DNA of 64,000 nucleotides from UBA946 sp031550725 (GTDB taxonomy: Bacteria; Bacillota; Clostridia; Oscillospirales; Ruminococcaceae). Location of the stretch: the NCBI GenBank assembly GCA_031550725.1, contig JAVBOH010000017.1, positions 77,849-141,848 on the forward strand. Direction: 5' to 3'. Positions 15,830-24,379 of the stretch are shown one piece after another (position 1 is the stretch's first letter; every line of letters begins with the position of its first letter). Position numbers and translations under genes: made by a program. A model generated the notes under the pieces. It worked only from the letters and a program-made list of their open reading frames with translations, ran no database searches and had not been told where the DNA came from.

Positions 15830-17023
15830 TCAATTATAATCAATCCTGTTAATCTCGTCATATCCAAGCAGGAAGATGTATTTATCAATACGTACAAAAT
15901 CATCATAATCGGACAAAAGCTCAGCAGTTGAAGTCATTTCACCTGCACTGTTGAAAGCAAAGATATCCGTACGTGAGTGAATATAAACAGTGTCACCAAC
16001 ACAATCAACATTAAGCGCAACAAAATCAAGCGGAATTTCAGCCGTTTCGTTTGAAACACTGTCAATGGTGACGAGCGTTGAGCATCTGCGTTCGGTATCA
16101 TCAAAAATAAGTGCGCAAAGTCCCGATGAAACCTCATAATCCTTTAAATCTCTGTCATAAGAATAGCTGTCAATTAAAATACCATTAGTATCAAAGTATT
16201 CACATTTTGTATCGCCTATGACAATGATTTTGTCACTGCCAAATGTTTTAACATTTAAAGCAAGTGTTTCAATATCACCTGATTTCCATATAGGTTCAGG
16301 GTTTCCGAGGGAATCATAGTTAATTTTATTGAACTTATAATATAAAATTTCTGAAACAAGAATGCCACCCTTTGAGCCAAGCGTTGTGATATAACAGCCG
16401 TCGTTATCGGCATTAAAGCAGATATCGATAATTCTGTTTACAGAGCTGTAATTAAAGATATTATTGCCATTTGCATCATAAATCATGAGCGATGCCATAA
16501 ACTTTTCGCTTTTTGTAACAACAGCAGAATAATCATTGCCGCTGATACGAGCAAGCAGGATAGGTGCTTCAGTTTTAATCTCATAAACTTGCTTATATTT
16601 TGTCATAAGCCTGAAGCTTTTGCCGCCCAAATCATAAATAAGAGCTTTTTTCGAGGATGTGGTTAAAATCGGATTAGCAAAGGTATGCTGTGCAGTGAAA
16701 AGTGGCTTGCCATCGAGATTATATGTGAAATATCTAGAGTCATCAAGCACACAAATGCCACTGTCAAGTCCATCAAGCTGATAGCTCGCTCCACCCTCAA
16801 TTGAAAGCGGGAAATACCCCTCAGCAAGCTCGGCAGAATTAGTAGTAGTCGGGATTTTATTTAAGATACCATTTAATTTTGGGTACCATAATGAACGTGT
16901 TGAAACGACAGAAAGTGCTATTACAGCAATAACTAAAATTACTATAAGCTTTTTGAGAAAACGCTTTGTTTTCTTTTGCTGACGACGTTTTTTTATATCA
17001 GCGGAAATGTCTGTAACAGCCAA
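15830..17023 (-). CDS. Unknown membrane-anchored protein with beta-propeller-like outer domain (DUF5711-like)
   Basis: The 397-residue protein has a basic N-terminus (KKRRQQKKTKRFLKK), one membrane segment (about 27-45) and a large outer domain of repeating beta-strand blocks, such as 'YFTYNLDGKPLF', 'SLMIYDANGNNIF' and 'ILIDSYSYD'. This is the look of a PQQ- or WD-like propeller and resembles DUF5711 proteins of clostridia. I place the start at a TTG (17023) because AAGGAGGGG sits eight bases before it; the ATG at 17044 lies upstream of that binding site. The function is unknown. It is followed 13 bp later by the cvpA-like gene, so they form an operon. Confidence 0.65.
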   Translation of the reverse strand: MAVTDISADIKKRRQQKKTKRFLKKLIVILVIAVIALSVVSTRSLWYPKLNGILNKIPTTTNSAELAEGYFPLSIEGGASYQLDGLDSGICVLDDSRYFTYNLDGKPLFTAQHTFANPILTTSSKKALIYDLGGKSFRLMTKYKQVYEIKTEAPILLARISGNDYSAVVTKSEKFMASLMIYDANGNNIFNYSSVNRIIDICFNADNDGCYITTLGSKGGILVSEILYYKFNKINYDSLGNPEPIWKSGDIETLALNVKTFGSDKIIVIGDTKCEYFDTNGILIDSYSYDRDLKDYEVSSGLCALIFDDTERRCSTLVTIDSVSNETAEIPLDFVALNVDCVGDTVYIHSRTDIFAFNSAGEMTSTAELLSDYDDFVRIDKYIFLLGYDEINRIDYN

Positions 17024-17068
17024 GTTTAGCCCCTCCTTGAACATAAATGTTTATATATTCAAATTCTT

Positions 17069-17100
17069 TGTATGGTGCGGCATCATCGACGCACCGCCAC
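17069..17100. repeat. GTAGGGGCGA-type repeat, copy 4 (diverged)
   Basis: TGTATGGTGCGGCATCATCG-ACGCACCGCCAC: a short GGTGCG/CGCACC core with a 10-base centre. It is a weaker family member lying between truA and the propeller-like gene. Confidence 0.5.
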
Positions 17101-17128
17101 AGATTTAGTAAGCTTAGGATTAACATTA

Positions 17129-17863
17129 TCAATAAAATATCTCATTAAGGAAAAGTCCATGTGGTTCAGCGGTTTTTCCTGCAAGAGAACGATTTTTTTT
17201 CTCAAGTATCATAGGTATATCATCAGCCCCAATTTTACCCTCGGCAACATAAATAAGTGTTCCTGCAATAATCCTAACCATATTATACAAGAAGCCGTCA
17301 CCATTTACAACAATTTTCACCATATTTTCATCTTTGTACACATTGCAATTATATACAGTACGCACACAATTCTCTTTAAGATTAGCTGTGCCGCAAAGAG
17401 AAGTAAAATCCTTTGTGCCGACAAAATGCTGTGCTGCATAGTCAAGAAGCAGGGCATCAATTGGATAGGGGTAATGCAAAGTCATATCACTAGAAAATAC
17501 ATTGCGAACAATTGAATTGTCAATAAGATAAACATATTCCTTACCCTTGCAGTCAAACCTTGCGTGAAAGTCTAAATCAGTATCTTCGCAGGATAAAAAG
17601 GCGATATCACGGGGTAAAACTCTATTTGCAGCTCTTAGCAGATTTTCGCATGGTATTTGACATTCTGTTAGAAAATTAAAGCAGAATTTATTTGCATGAA
17701 CTCCAGTATCGGTGCGTGAACAGCCATTAATAATGACATTACATTTTAGCATTTCGCAAAGTGTGTCTTCAACAATATTTTGTATAGCAACCGCATTATC
17801 CTGACGCTGAAAGCCATGATAAGCAGTCCCACGATATGACATATAAACTTTTATGTTACGCAT
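17129..17863 (-). CDS. truA: tRNA pseudouridine(38-40) synthase TruA
   Basis: Converts U38-U40 in the tRNA anticodon arm to pseudouridine. The 244-residue protein has the TruA opening 'YRGTAYHGFQRQDN' and the catalytic Asp52 in 'CSRTDTGVHA'. It also has 'FHARFDCKGKEYVYLID' and the C-terminal 'GDGFLYNMVRIIAGTLIYV'. Its place downstream of ecfA1-ecfA2-ecfT is the common Firmicutes order. GGAG lies eight bases before the ATG. A palindromic repeat pair separates it from ecfT, which may weaken co-transcription. Confidence 0.95.
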   Translation of the reverse strand: MRNIKVYMSYRGTAYHGFQRQDNAVAIQNIVEDTLCEMLKCNVIINGCSRTDTGVHANKFCFNFLTECQIPCENLLRAANRVLPRDIAFLSCEDTDLDFHARFDCKGKEYVYLIDNSIVRNVFSSDMTLHYPYPIDALLLDYAAQHFVGTKDFTSLCGTANLKENCVRTVYNCNVYKDENMVKIVVNGDGFLYNMVRIIAGTLIYVAEGKIGADDIPMILEKKNRSLAGKTAEPHGLFLNEIFY

Positions 17864-17889
17864 GAATTTATCTCCATGTAATGTAATAT

Positions 17890-17977
17890 TGTAGGTGTGA
17901 TGCGTACAGCGTTTTAATCACCCGTATTTAATGAGATGTTATTGAGAGATACGCAATAGCGTTATAATCGTCCCTAC
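17890..17977. repeat. GTAGGGGCGA-type repeat, copy 5 (wide-spaced pair)
   Basis: TGTAGGTGTGATGCGTACAGCGTTTTAATC near 17890 and CGCAATAGCGTTATAATCGTCCCTACA ending at 17977 form imperfect outward-complementary ends. It fills the gap between truA and ecfT. Confidence 0.55.
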
Positions 17978-17987
17978 AAATATTTTT

Positions 17988-18791
17988 TTAACCCAAAAGG
18001 ATATTAATAATGATAACGACATTCAAAAAGAAAACAGAAACGGTAAGCGCATTAAAATCAGCAGCAGTTGAATGTAATTGTTTCAAGCGGGTTCGTCCGT
18101 CGCCGCCCTGATAACAGCGGCATTCCATAGCCAAAGCAAGCTCCTCAGCACGACGAAAAGCTGAAACAAAAAGCGGAATAAGAATAGGTGTCATAGCCTT
18201 TGCACGCTGCAAAAGATTGCCGCTTTCCATATCAGCGCCACGAGCCTTTTGAGCAGAAATAATTTTGTCAGTTTCCTCAATCAAAGTGGGAATAAAACGC
18301 AGCGCAATAGTCATCATCATCGCAAGCTCATGAACAGGAACTTTTATCTTTTTAAGAGGGGATAAAAGCCGCTCAATAGCATCTGTAAGTGTAATTGGTG
18401 ATGTGGTATAGGTTAAAAGTGACGATCCCATAATAAGTGCAACGATACGAATAATCATAAACGCAGACAACTCAAGTCCATCACGAGTAATCTTGATAAA
18501 TCCTAGCTTAAAAAGCGGTACACCAGTGATAAAGAAAATGTTAAGCACAGATGTGAAAATAATAATCGGTATAATAGGCTTTAGGCTTTTAAGCATAAGC
18601 TTTAGCGGTATTTTTGAAAGCAGGAATGCAAGTAATAAAAACACAACACCAATACCAAGTGCAATAAATGAATTTGCCGCAAAAAGCATGGAAATAAATA
18701 TACCAGTAATAATAATTTTAAAGCGTGGGTCAAGACTATGGATAACTGATTTTCCAGGGAAGTATTGACCTATAGTAATGTCTTTTAACAT
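17988..18791 (-). CDS. ecfT: ECF transporter T component EcfT
   Basis: The membrane coupling subunit of group II energy-coupling-factor vitamin transporters; it joins the EcfA ATPases to exchangeable S components. The 267-residue protein starts 'MLKDITIGQYFPGKSVIHSLDPR', has five to six membrane segments, and carries two Ala-Arg-Gly-type coupling motifs, including 'SAQKARGADMESGN'. Its start codon overlaps the ecfA2 stop by one base (TGATG), so translation is coupled. No S gene lies in this operon. An S component is present 13 kb away next to coaX. Confidence 0.94.
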   Translation of the reverse strand: MLKDITIGQYFPGKSVIHSLDPRFKIIITGIFISMLFAANSFIALGIGVVFLLLAFLLSKIPLKLMLKSLKPIIPIIIFTSVLNIFFITGVPLFKLGFIKITRDGLELSAFMIIRIVALIMGSSLLTYTTSPITLTDAIERLLSPLKKIKVPVHELAMMMTIALRFIPTLIEETDKIISAQKARGADMESGNLLQRAKAMTPILIPLFVSAFRRAEELALAMECRCYQGGDGRTRLKQLHSTAADFNALTVSVFFLNVVIIINILLG

Positions 18792-19654
18792 CAGTTTTTC
18801 CTCCCTTGTTCCATGTATGAAAGGAGAGTTTTCTTAGCAAATTCAAGGGTATAAACATCATCACGAATATCAATACCACTTTGTCTTAGGCGGTTAAAAA
18901 CCCTTGTAATCTGCGGTACTTCAAGCCCCATTGCAGTCAGCTCATTTGCACGAGTGAACACCTTTGGCGGTTCATCATAGCAAAAAACTTCAGCTTTGTT
19001 CATAACAAGAATTTTTTGTGCAAACTTAGCAACATCCTCCATACTGTGTGAAACAAGCAGAACGGTTGATTTTGTATGCTCATGATAAATCTTAATCTGC
19101 TCAAGAATTTTGTCACGTCCCTTTGGGTCAAGTCCTGCAACAGGCTCATCAAGGATTAACACACGAGGATACATCGCCATAACTCCTGCAATGGCAACAC
19201 GGCGTTTTTGACCGCCAGAAAGCTCAAACGGTGACTTTTGCAGTAAATCCTTATGAAGTCCTACAATCTCGGCAGTTTCTAAAATACGTCTTTCGATTTC
19301 ATCCTCGGGAACCCCCATATTTTTTGGACCAAAAGCAATATCCTTATAAACAGTTTCCTCAAAAATCTGATATTCAGGATACTGAAAAACAAGTCCGACT
19401 TTAAAGCGAACATCACGCAGACTGACACCCTTTTCGTAAATATCCTGACCGTCAATAAAAACCTTGCCCGAAGTTGGTTTGACAAGACCATTGAAATGCT
19501 GAATTAGTGTGGATTTACCAGAGCCAGTGTGTCCGATAATTCCAACCAGTTCACCCTCATCAATCTCAAGGTTAACTTTATTGACAGCAGTTTTTTCAAA
19601 AGGCGTTCCAATGCTGTATGTGTATGTTAAATTTTCAGTTTTGATTATAGACAT
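18791..19654 (-). CDS. ecfA2: ECF transporter ATPase EcfA2
   Basis: One of two ABC ATPases powering ECF vitamin uptake. The 287-residue protein has Walker A 'GHTGSGKST', signature 'LSGGQKRRVAIAG', Walker B 'VLILDEP' and the H-loop 'LLVSHSMED'. The A2 assignment rests on gene order (second of two ATPase genes, next to ecfT). AAAGGA lies eight bases before the ATG. It starts 12 bp after the ecfA1 stop. Confidence 0.93.
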   Translation of the reverse strand: MSIIKTENLTYTYSIGTPFEKTAVNKVNLEIDEGELVGIIGHTGSGKSTLIQHFNGLVKPTSGKVFIDGQDIYEKGVSLRDVRFKVGLVFQYPEYQIFEETVYKDIAFGPKNMGVPEDEIERRILETAEIVGLHKDLLQKSPFELSGGQKRRVAIAGVMAMYPRVLILDEPVAGLDPKGRDKILEQIKIYHEHTKSTVLLVSHSMEDVAKFAQKILVMNKAEVFCYDEPPKVFTRANELTAMGLEVPQITRVFNRLRQSGIDIRDDVYTLEFAKKTLLSYMEQGRKN

Positions 19655-19666
19655 AGCAAAATTCCT

Positions 19667-20524
19667 TTATTTATTTAAAATGCCAAGTAAAAACTCAACA
19701 CATTCATCCTCAGTAATAATATGTGTATCCGTATCAAGCCCATCCTTGCTAAGCATAAACATAAGCTCAGTAACCTGTGGAACATCAAGACCAATGCTTT
19801 TCATTTTTTCAACATTAGAAAAAACATTTGCAGGGATATCATCAAGAATTACCTCTCCATTATCCATAACAACGATACGGTCAGCCTGTGCAGCCTCATC
19901 CATATAATGCGTGATAAGAACGATAGTGATGCCAAAATCTTCCTTGAGCTTACGAATGGTTTTTAGCACCTCACGTCTGCCCTTTGGGTCAAGCATAGCA
20001 GTAGGCTCATCAAGTACAATGCAGTCAGGACGCATAGCGATAATTCCTGCGATAGCAATACGCTGTTTTTGTCCGCCTGAAAGCTGATGAGGTGAATGCT
20101 CACGGTAATCATACATACCAACGGATTTAAGAGCATCATCAACACGCTGACGCATTTCGTCAGGCGGCACACCCAAATTTTCCAAGGCAAAAGCAACATC
20201 TTCCTCAACAATTGTGGCAACGATTTGATTATCGGGATTTTGGAAAACCATTCCGACGTGCTGCCTAATTTCAAAAAGTTTGTCCTCGTCGGAGGTGTCA
20301 ATACTCATTGAATAAACTTTACCGCCGCATGGGAGCAAAATAGCATTCATATGCTTTGCAATAGTTGATTTTCCAGAGCCATTATGTCCTAGAATTGCAA
20401 GAAACTCACCTTTTTTAATGTCAAGCGAAACATCCTTTAAAACCTGCTTGACAGGCTCATTTTCTTCAAATTCATTGGAATAATGAAACTCCAGATGTTC
20501 AGTTGAAATTATATTTTCATTCAT
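19667..20524 (-). CDS. ecfA1: ECF transporter ATPase EcfA1
   Basis: The first ATPase of the ECF module. The 285-residue protein shows Walker A 'GHNGSGKST', Q-loop '[19 protein letters not shown]', signature '[13 protein letters not shown]' and Walker B 'CIVLDEP', all typical of EcfA1/CbiO. GGAGA lies nine bases before the ATG. It heads the ecfA1-ecfA2-ecfT run. In many Firmicutes this operon follows the ribosomal protein cluster; here a small membrane protein gene lies upstream instead. Confidence 0.93.
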   Translation of the reverse strand: MNENIISTEHLEFHYSNEFEENEPVKQVLKDVSLDIKKGEFLAILGHNGSGKSTIAKHMNAILLPCGGKVYSMSIDTSDEDKLFEIRQHVGMVFQNPDNQIVATIVEEDVAFALENLGVPPDEMRQRVDDALKSVGMYDYREHSPHQLSGGQKQRIAIAGIIAMRPDCIVLDEPTAMLDPKGRREVLKTIRKLKEDFGITIVLITHYMDEAAQADRIVVMDNGEVILDDIPANVFSNVEKMKSIGLDVPQVTELMFMLSKDGLDTDTHIITEDECVEFLLGILNK

Positions 20525-20554
20525 ATAAGTTAATCTCCAAAAGCCAAAAGGCTA

Positions 20555-20749
20555 TTATGATAAATACTGAATTAGCGCAATAACACCCACAACAAGCAAA
20601 AGTCCTGATGTAATAAAATAAAAAATTCTAGCGACCTTTGCCTCACGTTCAGGCAATGGCGTACCCATTTTGGATTTATACCCCTTGCCTTTTTTCGTTA
20701 TTGCACAAAAAAGAAAGTAAGCAAATCCAAGAAAACAAAAAATCCACAT
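20555..20749 (-). CDS. Small membrane protein of unknown function
   Basis: A 64-residue protein with two membrane segments (about residues 2-17 and 42-62) joined by a short basic loop ending 'GTPLPEREAKVARIFYF'. I use the ATG at 20749 (MWIFCFLG), which has GAAAGGA upstream; a TTG six codons earlier sits on that site. It ends 30 bp before ecfA1 and is probably co-transcribed. No family recognised. Its conservation next to the ecf genes in relatives would decide whether it is tied to transport. Confidence 0.6.
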   Translation of the reverse strand: MWIFCFLGFAYFLFCAITKKGKGYKSKMGTPLPEREAKVARIFYFITSGLLLVVGVIALIQYLS

Positions 20750-20779
20750 TATATGCTTTCCTTTCAATTATGAAATCTT

Positions 20780-20803
20780 TGTAGGGATGCACAGTGTGCA
20801 CCC
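20780..20803. repeat. GTAGGGGCGA-type repeat, copy 6 (variant centre)
   Basis: TGTAGGGATGCACAGTGTGCACCC: GGG(A)TGCACA pairs with TGTGCACCC. It has the same TGTAGGG start as the other members but a different core, between the methyltransferase and the small membrane protein gene. Confidence 0.6.
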
Positions 20804-20819
20804 AAAAATACATTATGAA

Positions 20820-21692
20820 TTATGCATTAAGTGAAGTCCATACAGCCGTCGAGCCGCATGGAAGTGTAAATCCTGTTGCAGAAACTGGTAATCCGATTTC
20901 ATCAGCTGTAATAACACCCTTATATTTTGTACCGACAGTTTCACCGATAATATATGCCATAACAGACGGCGAAAGTCCAGTTGTATAGCTGTTTAAAAGG
21001 AAGAAAAGAGGGTCATCGGAAAGAACTTCAGTGCAAAGCTTAACTAAATCAAAAATGCAGTCCTCAAGTTTCCAAACCTCCTGATTTGGTCCACGTCCAT
21101 AGGACGGAGGGTCCATTATAATAGCATCATAAGTGCGGCCACGCTTGATTTCACGCTGAACGAACTTTTCACAGTCATCAACAATCCAGCGAATAGGCTT
21201 GTCCGAAAGGTTAGATGAGGCAGCATTTTCTCTTGCCCACTGAACCATGCCCTTTGACGCATCAACATGACAAACATTTGCGCCAGCTTCAGCACAAGCC
21301 AAGGTAGCACCGCCAGTATAAGCAAATAAATTAAGCACATTTATAGGACGTCCAGCATTGCGGATAAGGTCACCCATCATATCCCAGTTAACAGCTTGCT
21401 CAGGAAAAAGCCCTGTATGCTTAAAGCCCGTTGGCTTGATATTAAATGTCAGATTTTTATAATCAATAGTCCAGCCGTCAGGAATTTTTTTCTTAAAAGT
21501 CCATTGACCGCCACCCTTTTCAGAGCGATGATAATGTCCATGAGCGGAGTTCCAAACATTAGATTTATGTTCAGTTTTCCATATAATCTGCGGGTCGGGA
21601 CGGATAAGCGAAATATCCCCCCAAATTTCTAATTTTTCGCCAGACGAACAGTCAAGCAATTTATAATCCTGCCAGTTTTCTGCAATTCTCAT
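20820..21692 (-). CDS. Class I SAM-dependent methyltransferase, RlmI/RlmK-like
   Basis: The 290-residue protein has a short N-terminal beta domain, then a Rossmann fold with the SAM site 'NVLNLFAYTGGATLACAEAGA' minus one residue at each end, followed by 'HVDASKGMVQWARENA'. The catalytic block is 'YDAIIMDPPSYGRGPN'. These match the 23S rRNA cytosine-C5 methyltransferase group that includes RlmI and the C-terminal half of RlmKL, but it lacks an obvious PUA domain. rRNA is the likely substrate; the exact base is unknown. GGATGG lies upstream of the ATG. It is flanked on both sides by palindromic repeats. Confidence 0.82.
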   Translation of the reverse strand: MRIAENWQDYKLLDCSSGEKLEIWGDISLIRPDPQIIWKTEHKSNVWNSAHGHYHRSEKGGGQWTFKKKIPDGWTIDYKNLTFNIKPTGFKHTGLFPEQAVNWDMMGDLIRNAGRPINVLNLFAYTGGATLACAEAGANVCHVDASKGMVQWARENAASSNLSDKPIRWIVDDCEKFVQREIKRGRTYDAIIMDPPSYGRGPNQEVWKLEDCIFDLVKLCTEVLSDDPLFFLLNSYTTGLSPSVMAYIIGETVGTKYKGVITADEIGLPVSATGFTLPCGSTAVWTSLNA

Positions 21693-21758
21693 TAAAATTT
21701 AACCATCCTTGTTCTCTATGGTGTGGGTTTTATGCACACTTTTTATATACAATTGTTG

Positions 21759-21787
21759 TGTAGGAGCGAACTGTGTTCGCTCCTACA
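21759..21787. repeat. GTAGGGGCGA-type palindromic repeat, copy 7
   Basis: A perfect 12-bp inverted repeat, TGTAGGAGCGAA / TTCGCTCCTACA, around CTGTG. It lies five bases past the glmM stop, where it would form a hairpin in the glmM 3' UTR. Confidence 0.85.
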
Positions 21788-21792
21788 TTGTT

Positions 21793-23154
21793 TTATTCCT
21801 TAGGACACCTCTCGGCAATTTTATCCGCAATCTGAACAGCCATTTCATTGATATGGTCGAAACGCTTACCCTCAATCATAACACGGACAAGCGGTTCTGT
21901 ACCGCTTTCACGAACAAGAATACGTCCGTTTGAGCCAAGCTTTTTTTGATTAACCTCAATTATTTCCTCAATTTCGGAGTCGTTTTTCCAAACCTCTTTC
22001 CACTTTGGAGCAATGACAACATTAATCATAACCTGTGGGTATCTGTCCATAATTCCTGCTAATTGTGATGCTTTTTTTCCTGAACGGCTTAAAACGGAAA
22101 GGAACTGAATAGCAGTTAACTGACCATCACCAGTAGTTGAGTAGTCATGAAAAATTATATGTCCTGACTGCTCACCGCCAAGGTTATATCCCCCTGCAAG
22201 CATCTGTTCAATTATGTATCGGTCACCAACCTTTGTTGTTATCATGTTGATGTTATTATTCTTAGCAAAATGAGTAAACCCTAGGTTTGTCATAACTGTA
22301 ACAACGGCTGTATTTTTAGCAAGCGTACCCTTTTCACTTAAATCTTTAGCAAAAATTGCAATAAGCTTGTCGCCGTCAATAATAACACCCTTTTCGTCAA
22401 CACAAAGACATCTGTCAGCATCACCGTCAAGAGCAATACCAGCATGACACTTGTTGTCAACGACATATTTCATCAGCCCCTCCATGTGAGTAGAGCCGCA
22501 TTTATCATTTATATTTGTACCGTTTGGACTTGCATTAAGCAGATGAACATTAGCACCAAGACCTGAAAAAAGTTTTTCAGCGGTTGAGTAAGCTGCACCA
22601 TTTGCACAGTCAACAGCAATTTTCATACCTCTTAAATCATGGTCGACAGTTTTCATAACATTTCGGATATAATCCCATTCGGCATTTTTATCATAACTAA
22701 TGCATCCAATGTTATCATTACCAGTCATAGCTTCTGTTATTTTTTCAGGCGTATCAAGAATTAAGCTCTCGATTTCTTCCTCGATATCATCAGAAAGCTT
22801 ATAGCCATTACCAGAAAAAAGCTTGATACCGTTAAATTCCATGCTGTTGTGTGATGCGGATATTACAACGCCAGCATCAGCATTATGCTTTTTCACAAGA
22901 AATGAAACCGCAGGAGTTGGCACAACACCCAAAATCACAGCATCAGCACCAACGGAGCAAATTCCTGCAACGAGTGCAGATTCAAGCACATCGGAGGAAA
23001 TTCGAGTATCCTTGCCGATAAGAATTTTTGCTTTATGGTGTGCTTTCTGTGTCAAAACCATTGCAGCAGCACGACCAATATTCATAGCGGTTTCGCAAGT
23101 TAATTCGGTTATTGCAACCCCTCTTGCACCATCTGTTCCAAATAATCTGCCCAT
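21793..23154 (-). CDS. glmM: Phosphoglucosamine mutase GlmM
   Basis: Interconverts glucosamine-6-phosphate and glucosamine-1-phosphate for peptidoglycan precursors. The 453-residue protein starts 'MGRLFGTDGARGVA' and has the phospho-Ser101 loop 'VVISASHNSMEFNG', the metal loop 'ALDGDADRC' and the phosphate-binding end 'VRESGTEPLVRVM'. Its length is normal. AAGGAGT lies ten bases before the ATG. It is bracketed by palindromic repeats (21759-21787 and 23185-23262) and may be its own transcription unit within the long minus-strand run. Confidence 0.96.
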   Translation of the reverse strand: MGRLFGTDGARGVAITELTCETAMNIGRAAAMVLTQKAHHKAKILIGKDTRISSDVLESALVAGICSVGADAVILGVVPTPAVSFLVKKHNADAGVVISASHNSMEFNGIKLFSGNGYKLSDDIEEEIESLILDTPEKITEAMTGNDNIGCISYDKNAEWDYIRNVMKTVDHDLRGMKIAVDCANGAAYSTAEKLFSGLGANVHLLNASPNGTNINDKCGSTHMEGLMKYVVDNKCHAGIALDGDADRCLCVDEKGVIIDGDKLIAIFAKDLSEKGTLAKNTAVVTVMTNLGFTHFAKNNNINMITTKVGDRYIIEQMLAGGYNLGGEQSGHIIFHDYSTTGDGQLTAIQFLSVLSRSGKKASQLAGIMDRYPQVMINVVIAPKWKEVWKNDSEIEEIIEVNQKKLGSNGRILVRESGTEPLVRVMIEGKRFDHINEMAVQIADKIAERCPKE

Positions 23155-23184
23155 ATAAATATATACTCCTTATATAATTGTTCT

Positions 23185-23262
23185 TGTAGGGGCGATGCAC
23201 CGCAGTGTTGTGTTCGCCCGAATATATCGCAAAGTATCGGGCGAACAAAGTTCGCCACTACG
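23185..23262. repeat. GTAGGGGCGA-type repeat, copy 8 (two linked palindromes)
   Basis: TGTAGGGGCGATGCACCGCA...TTCGCCCG (23185-23220) is followed by CGGGCGAACAAAGTTCGCC...TACG (23238-23262). The inner GTTCGCCCG/CGGGCGAAC and outer ends are mutually complementary. It fills most of the gap between ruvB and glmM. Confidence 0.75.
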
Positions 23263-23266
23263 AAAA

Positions 23267-24322
23267 TCAATCAAATTTAAGCTGTTCAGAAGAAGTATCT
23301 TCATGAAAATCATAGCCCATATGCTTGTAAGCAAGCCCAGTTACACAACGACCTCGTGGTGTACGTGAAAGAAATCCCAGCTGCATTAAGTATGGCTCGC
23401 AGACATCCTCAAGCGTAACGGCCTCCTCACCAATAGCCGCCGCCAAGGTTTCAAGTCCGACAGGTCCGCCATTATAACCCTTGATTATCATTTCAAGCAT
23501 ACGCTTATCCATGTTATCAAGTCCAAGAGGGTCAATCTCCATGCGGTCAAGAGCAATTTTTGCGATATCCTCAGTAATCTTGCCATTACCCATAACCTCA
23601 GCAAAATCACGAACACGCTTTAAAAGTCTGTTTGCAATACGAGGAGTACCTCTTGCACGCCTTGCCATTTCCATAGCACCATTTTTATCACAGGCAATAC
23701 CCAAAATCACAGCAGACCTCATGATAATATCACAAAGCTGTTCATGCGTATAAAGCTCAAGACGCATAATAACACCAAAGCGGTCACGCAAAGGTGCAGT
23801 AAGCTGACCTGAACGAGTTGTCGCACCAATAAGAGTAAACTTTGGTAAATCAATACGAAGTGAACGTGCAGACGGGCCTTTACCTATGATAATATCAAGA
23901 GCAAAGTCCTCCAAGGCAGGATATAAAACCTCCTCAATTGAGCGTGAAAGTCTGTGGATTTCATCAATGAAAAGTACATCACCATCCGAAAGGTTTGTTA
24001 AGAGTGCTGCTAAATCGCCAGGTTTTTCAATGGCAGGGCCTGATGTTATACGAATATTAACACCCATTTCATGAGCAATAATTGTTGAAAGCGTGGTCTT
24101 GCCAAGTCCCGGAGGGCCATAAAGCAAAACATGGTCAAGCGGCTCATTACGCCTTTTTGCAGCCTCAATATATATGGCAAGGTTTTCTTTAACCTTATCC
24201 TGTCCGATATATTCGCTAAGCGAACTCGGTCGCAGTGAAAGCTCAATATCGTCGGTGTCAGCCTTAATGCGTTCTGGAGTAACCATACGGCTTTCAAATT
24301 CCATATCACTGGTTTCGAGCAA
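23267..24322 (-). CDS. ruvB: Holliday junction branch-migration ATPase RuvB
   Basis: A hexameric motor that drives branch migration with RuvA. The protein (351 residues from the TTG) has '[19 protein letters not shown]', Walker A 'GPPGLGKTT', 'FIDEIHRL', sensor '[11 protein letters not shown]', and the C-terminal DNA-binding '[13 protein letters not shown]'. The ATG at 24331 abuts its AAAGGA with no spacer, so I take the TTG at 24322 (nine-base spacing). An ATG at 24304 is a further option. ruvC and ruvA lie upstream, separated from ruvB by a phosphodiesterase-like gene. Confidence 0.95.
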   Translation of the reverse strand: MLETSDMEFESRMVTPERIKADTDDIELSLRPSSLSEYIGQDKVKENLAIYIEAAKRRNEPLDHVLLYGPPGLGKTTLSTIIAHEMGVNIRITSGPAIEKPGDLAALLTNLSDGDVLFIDEIHRLSRSIEEVLYPALEDFALDIIIGKGPSARSLRIDLPKFTLIGATTRSGQLTAPLRDRFGVIMRLELYTHEQLCDIIMRSAVILGIACDKNGAMEMARRARGTPRIANRLLKRVRDFAEVMGNGKITEDIAKIALDRMEIDPLGLDNMDKRMLEMIIKGYNGGPVGLETLAAAIGEEAVTLEDVCEPYLMQLGFLSRTPRGRCVTGLAYKHMGYDFHEDTSSEQLKFD

Positions 24323-24379
24323 ATTTATCATTCCTTTATGAGTATTATATGGTTTATCGTAAAAAATGTGATTTTTAAA

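Noticed and set aside
17072..17515. 147-codon plus-strand frame overlapping truA
   Set aside because: Antisense to truA and begins inside a palindromic repeat; truA has all its motifs.
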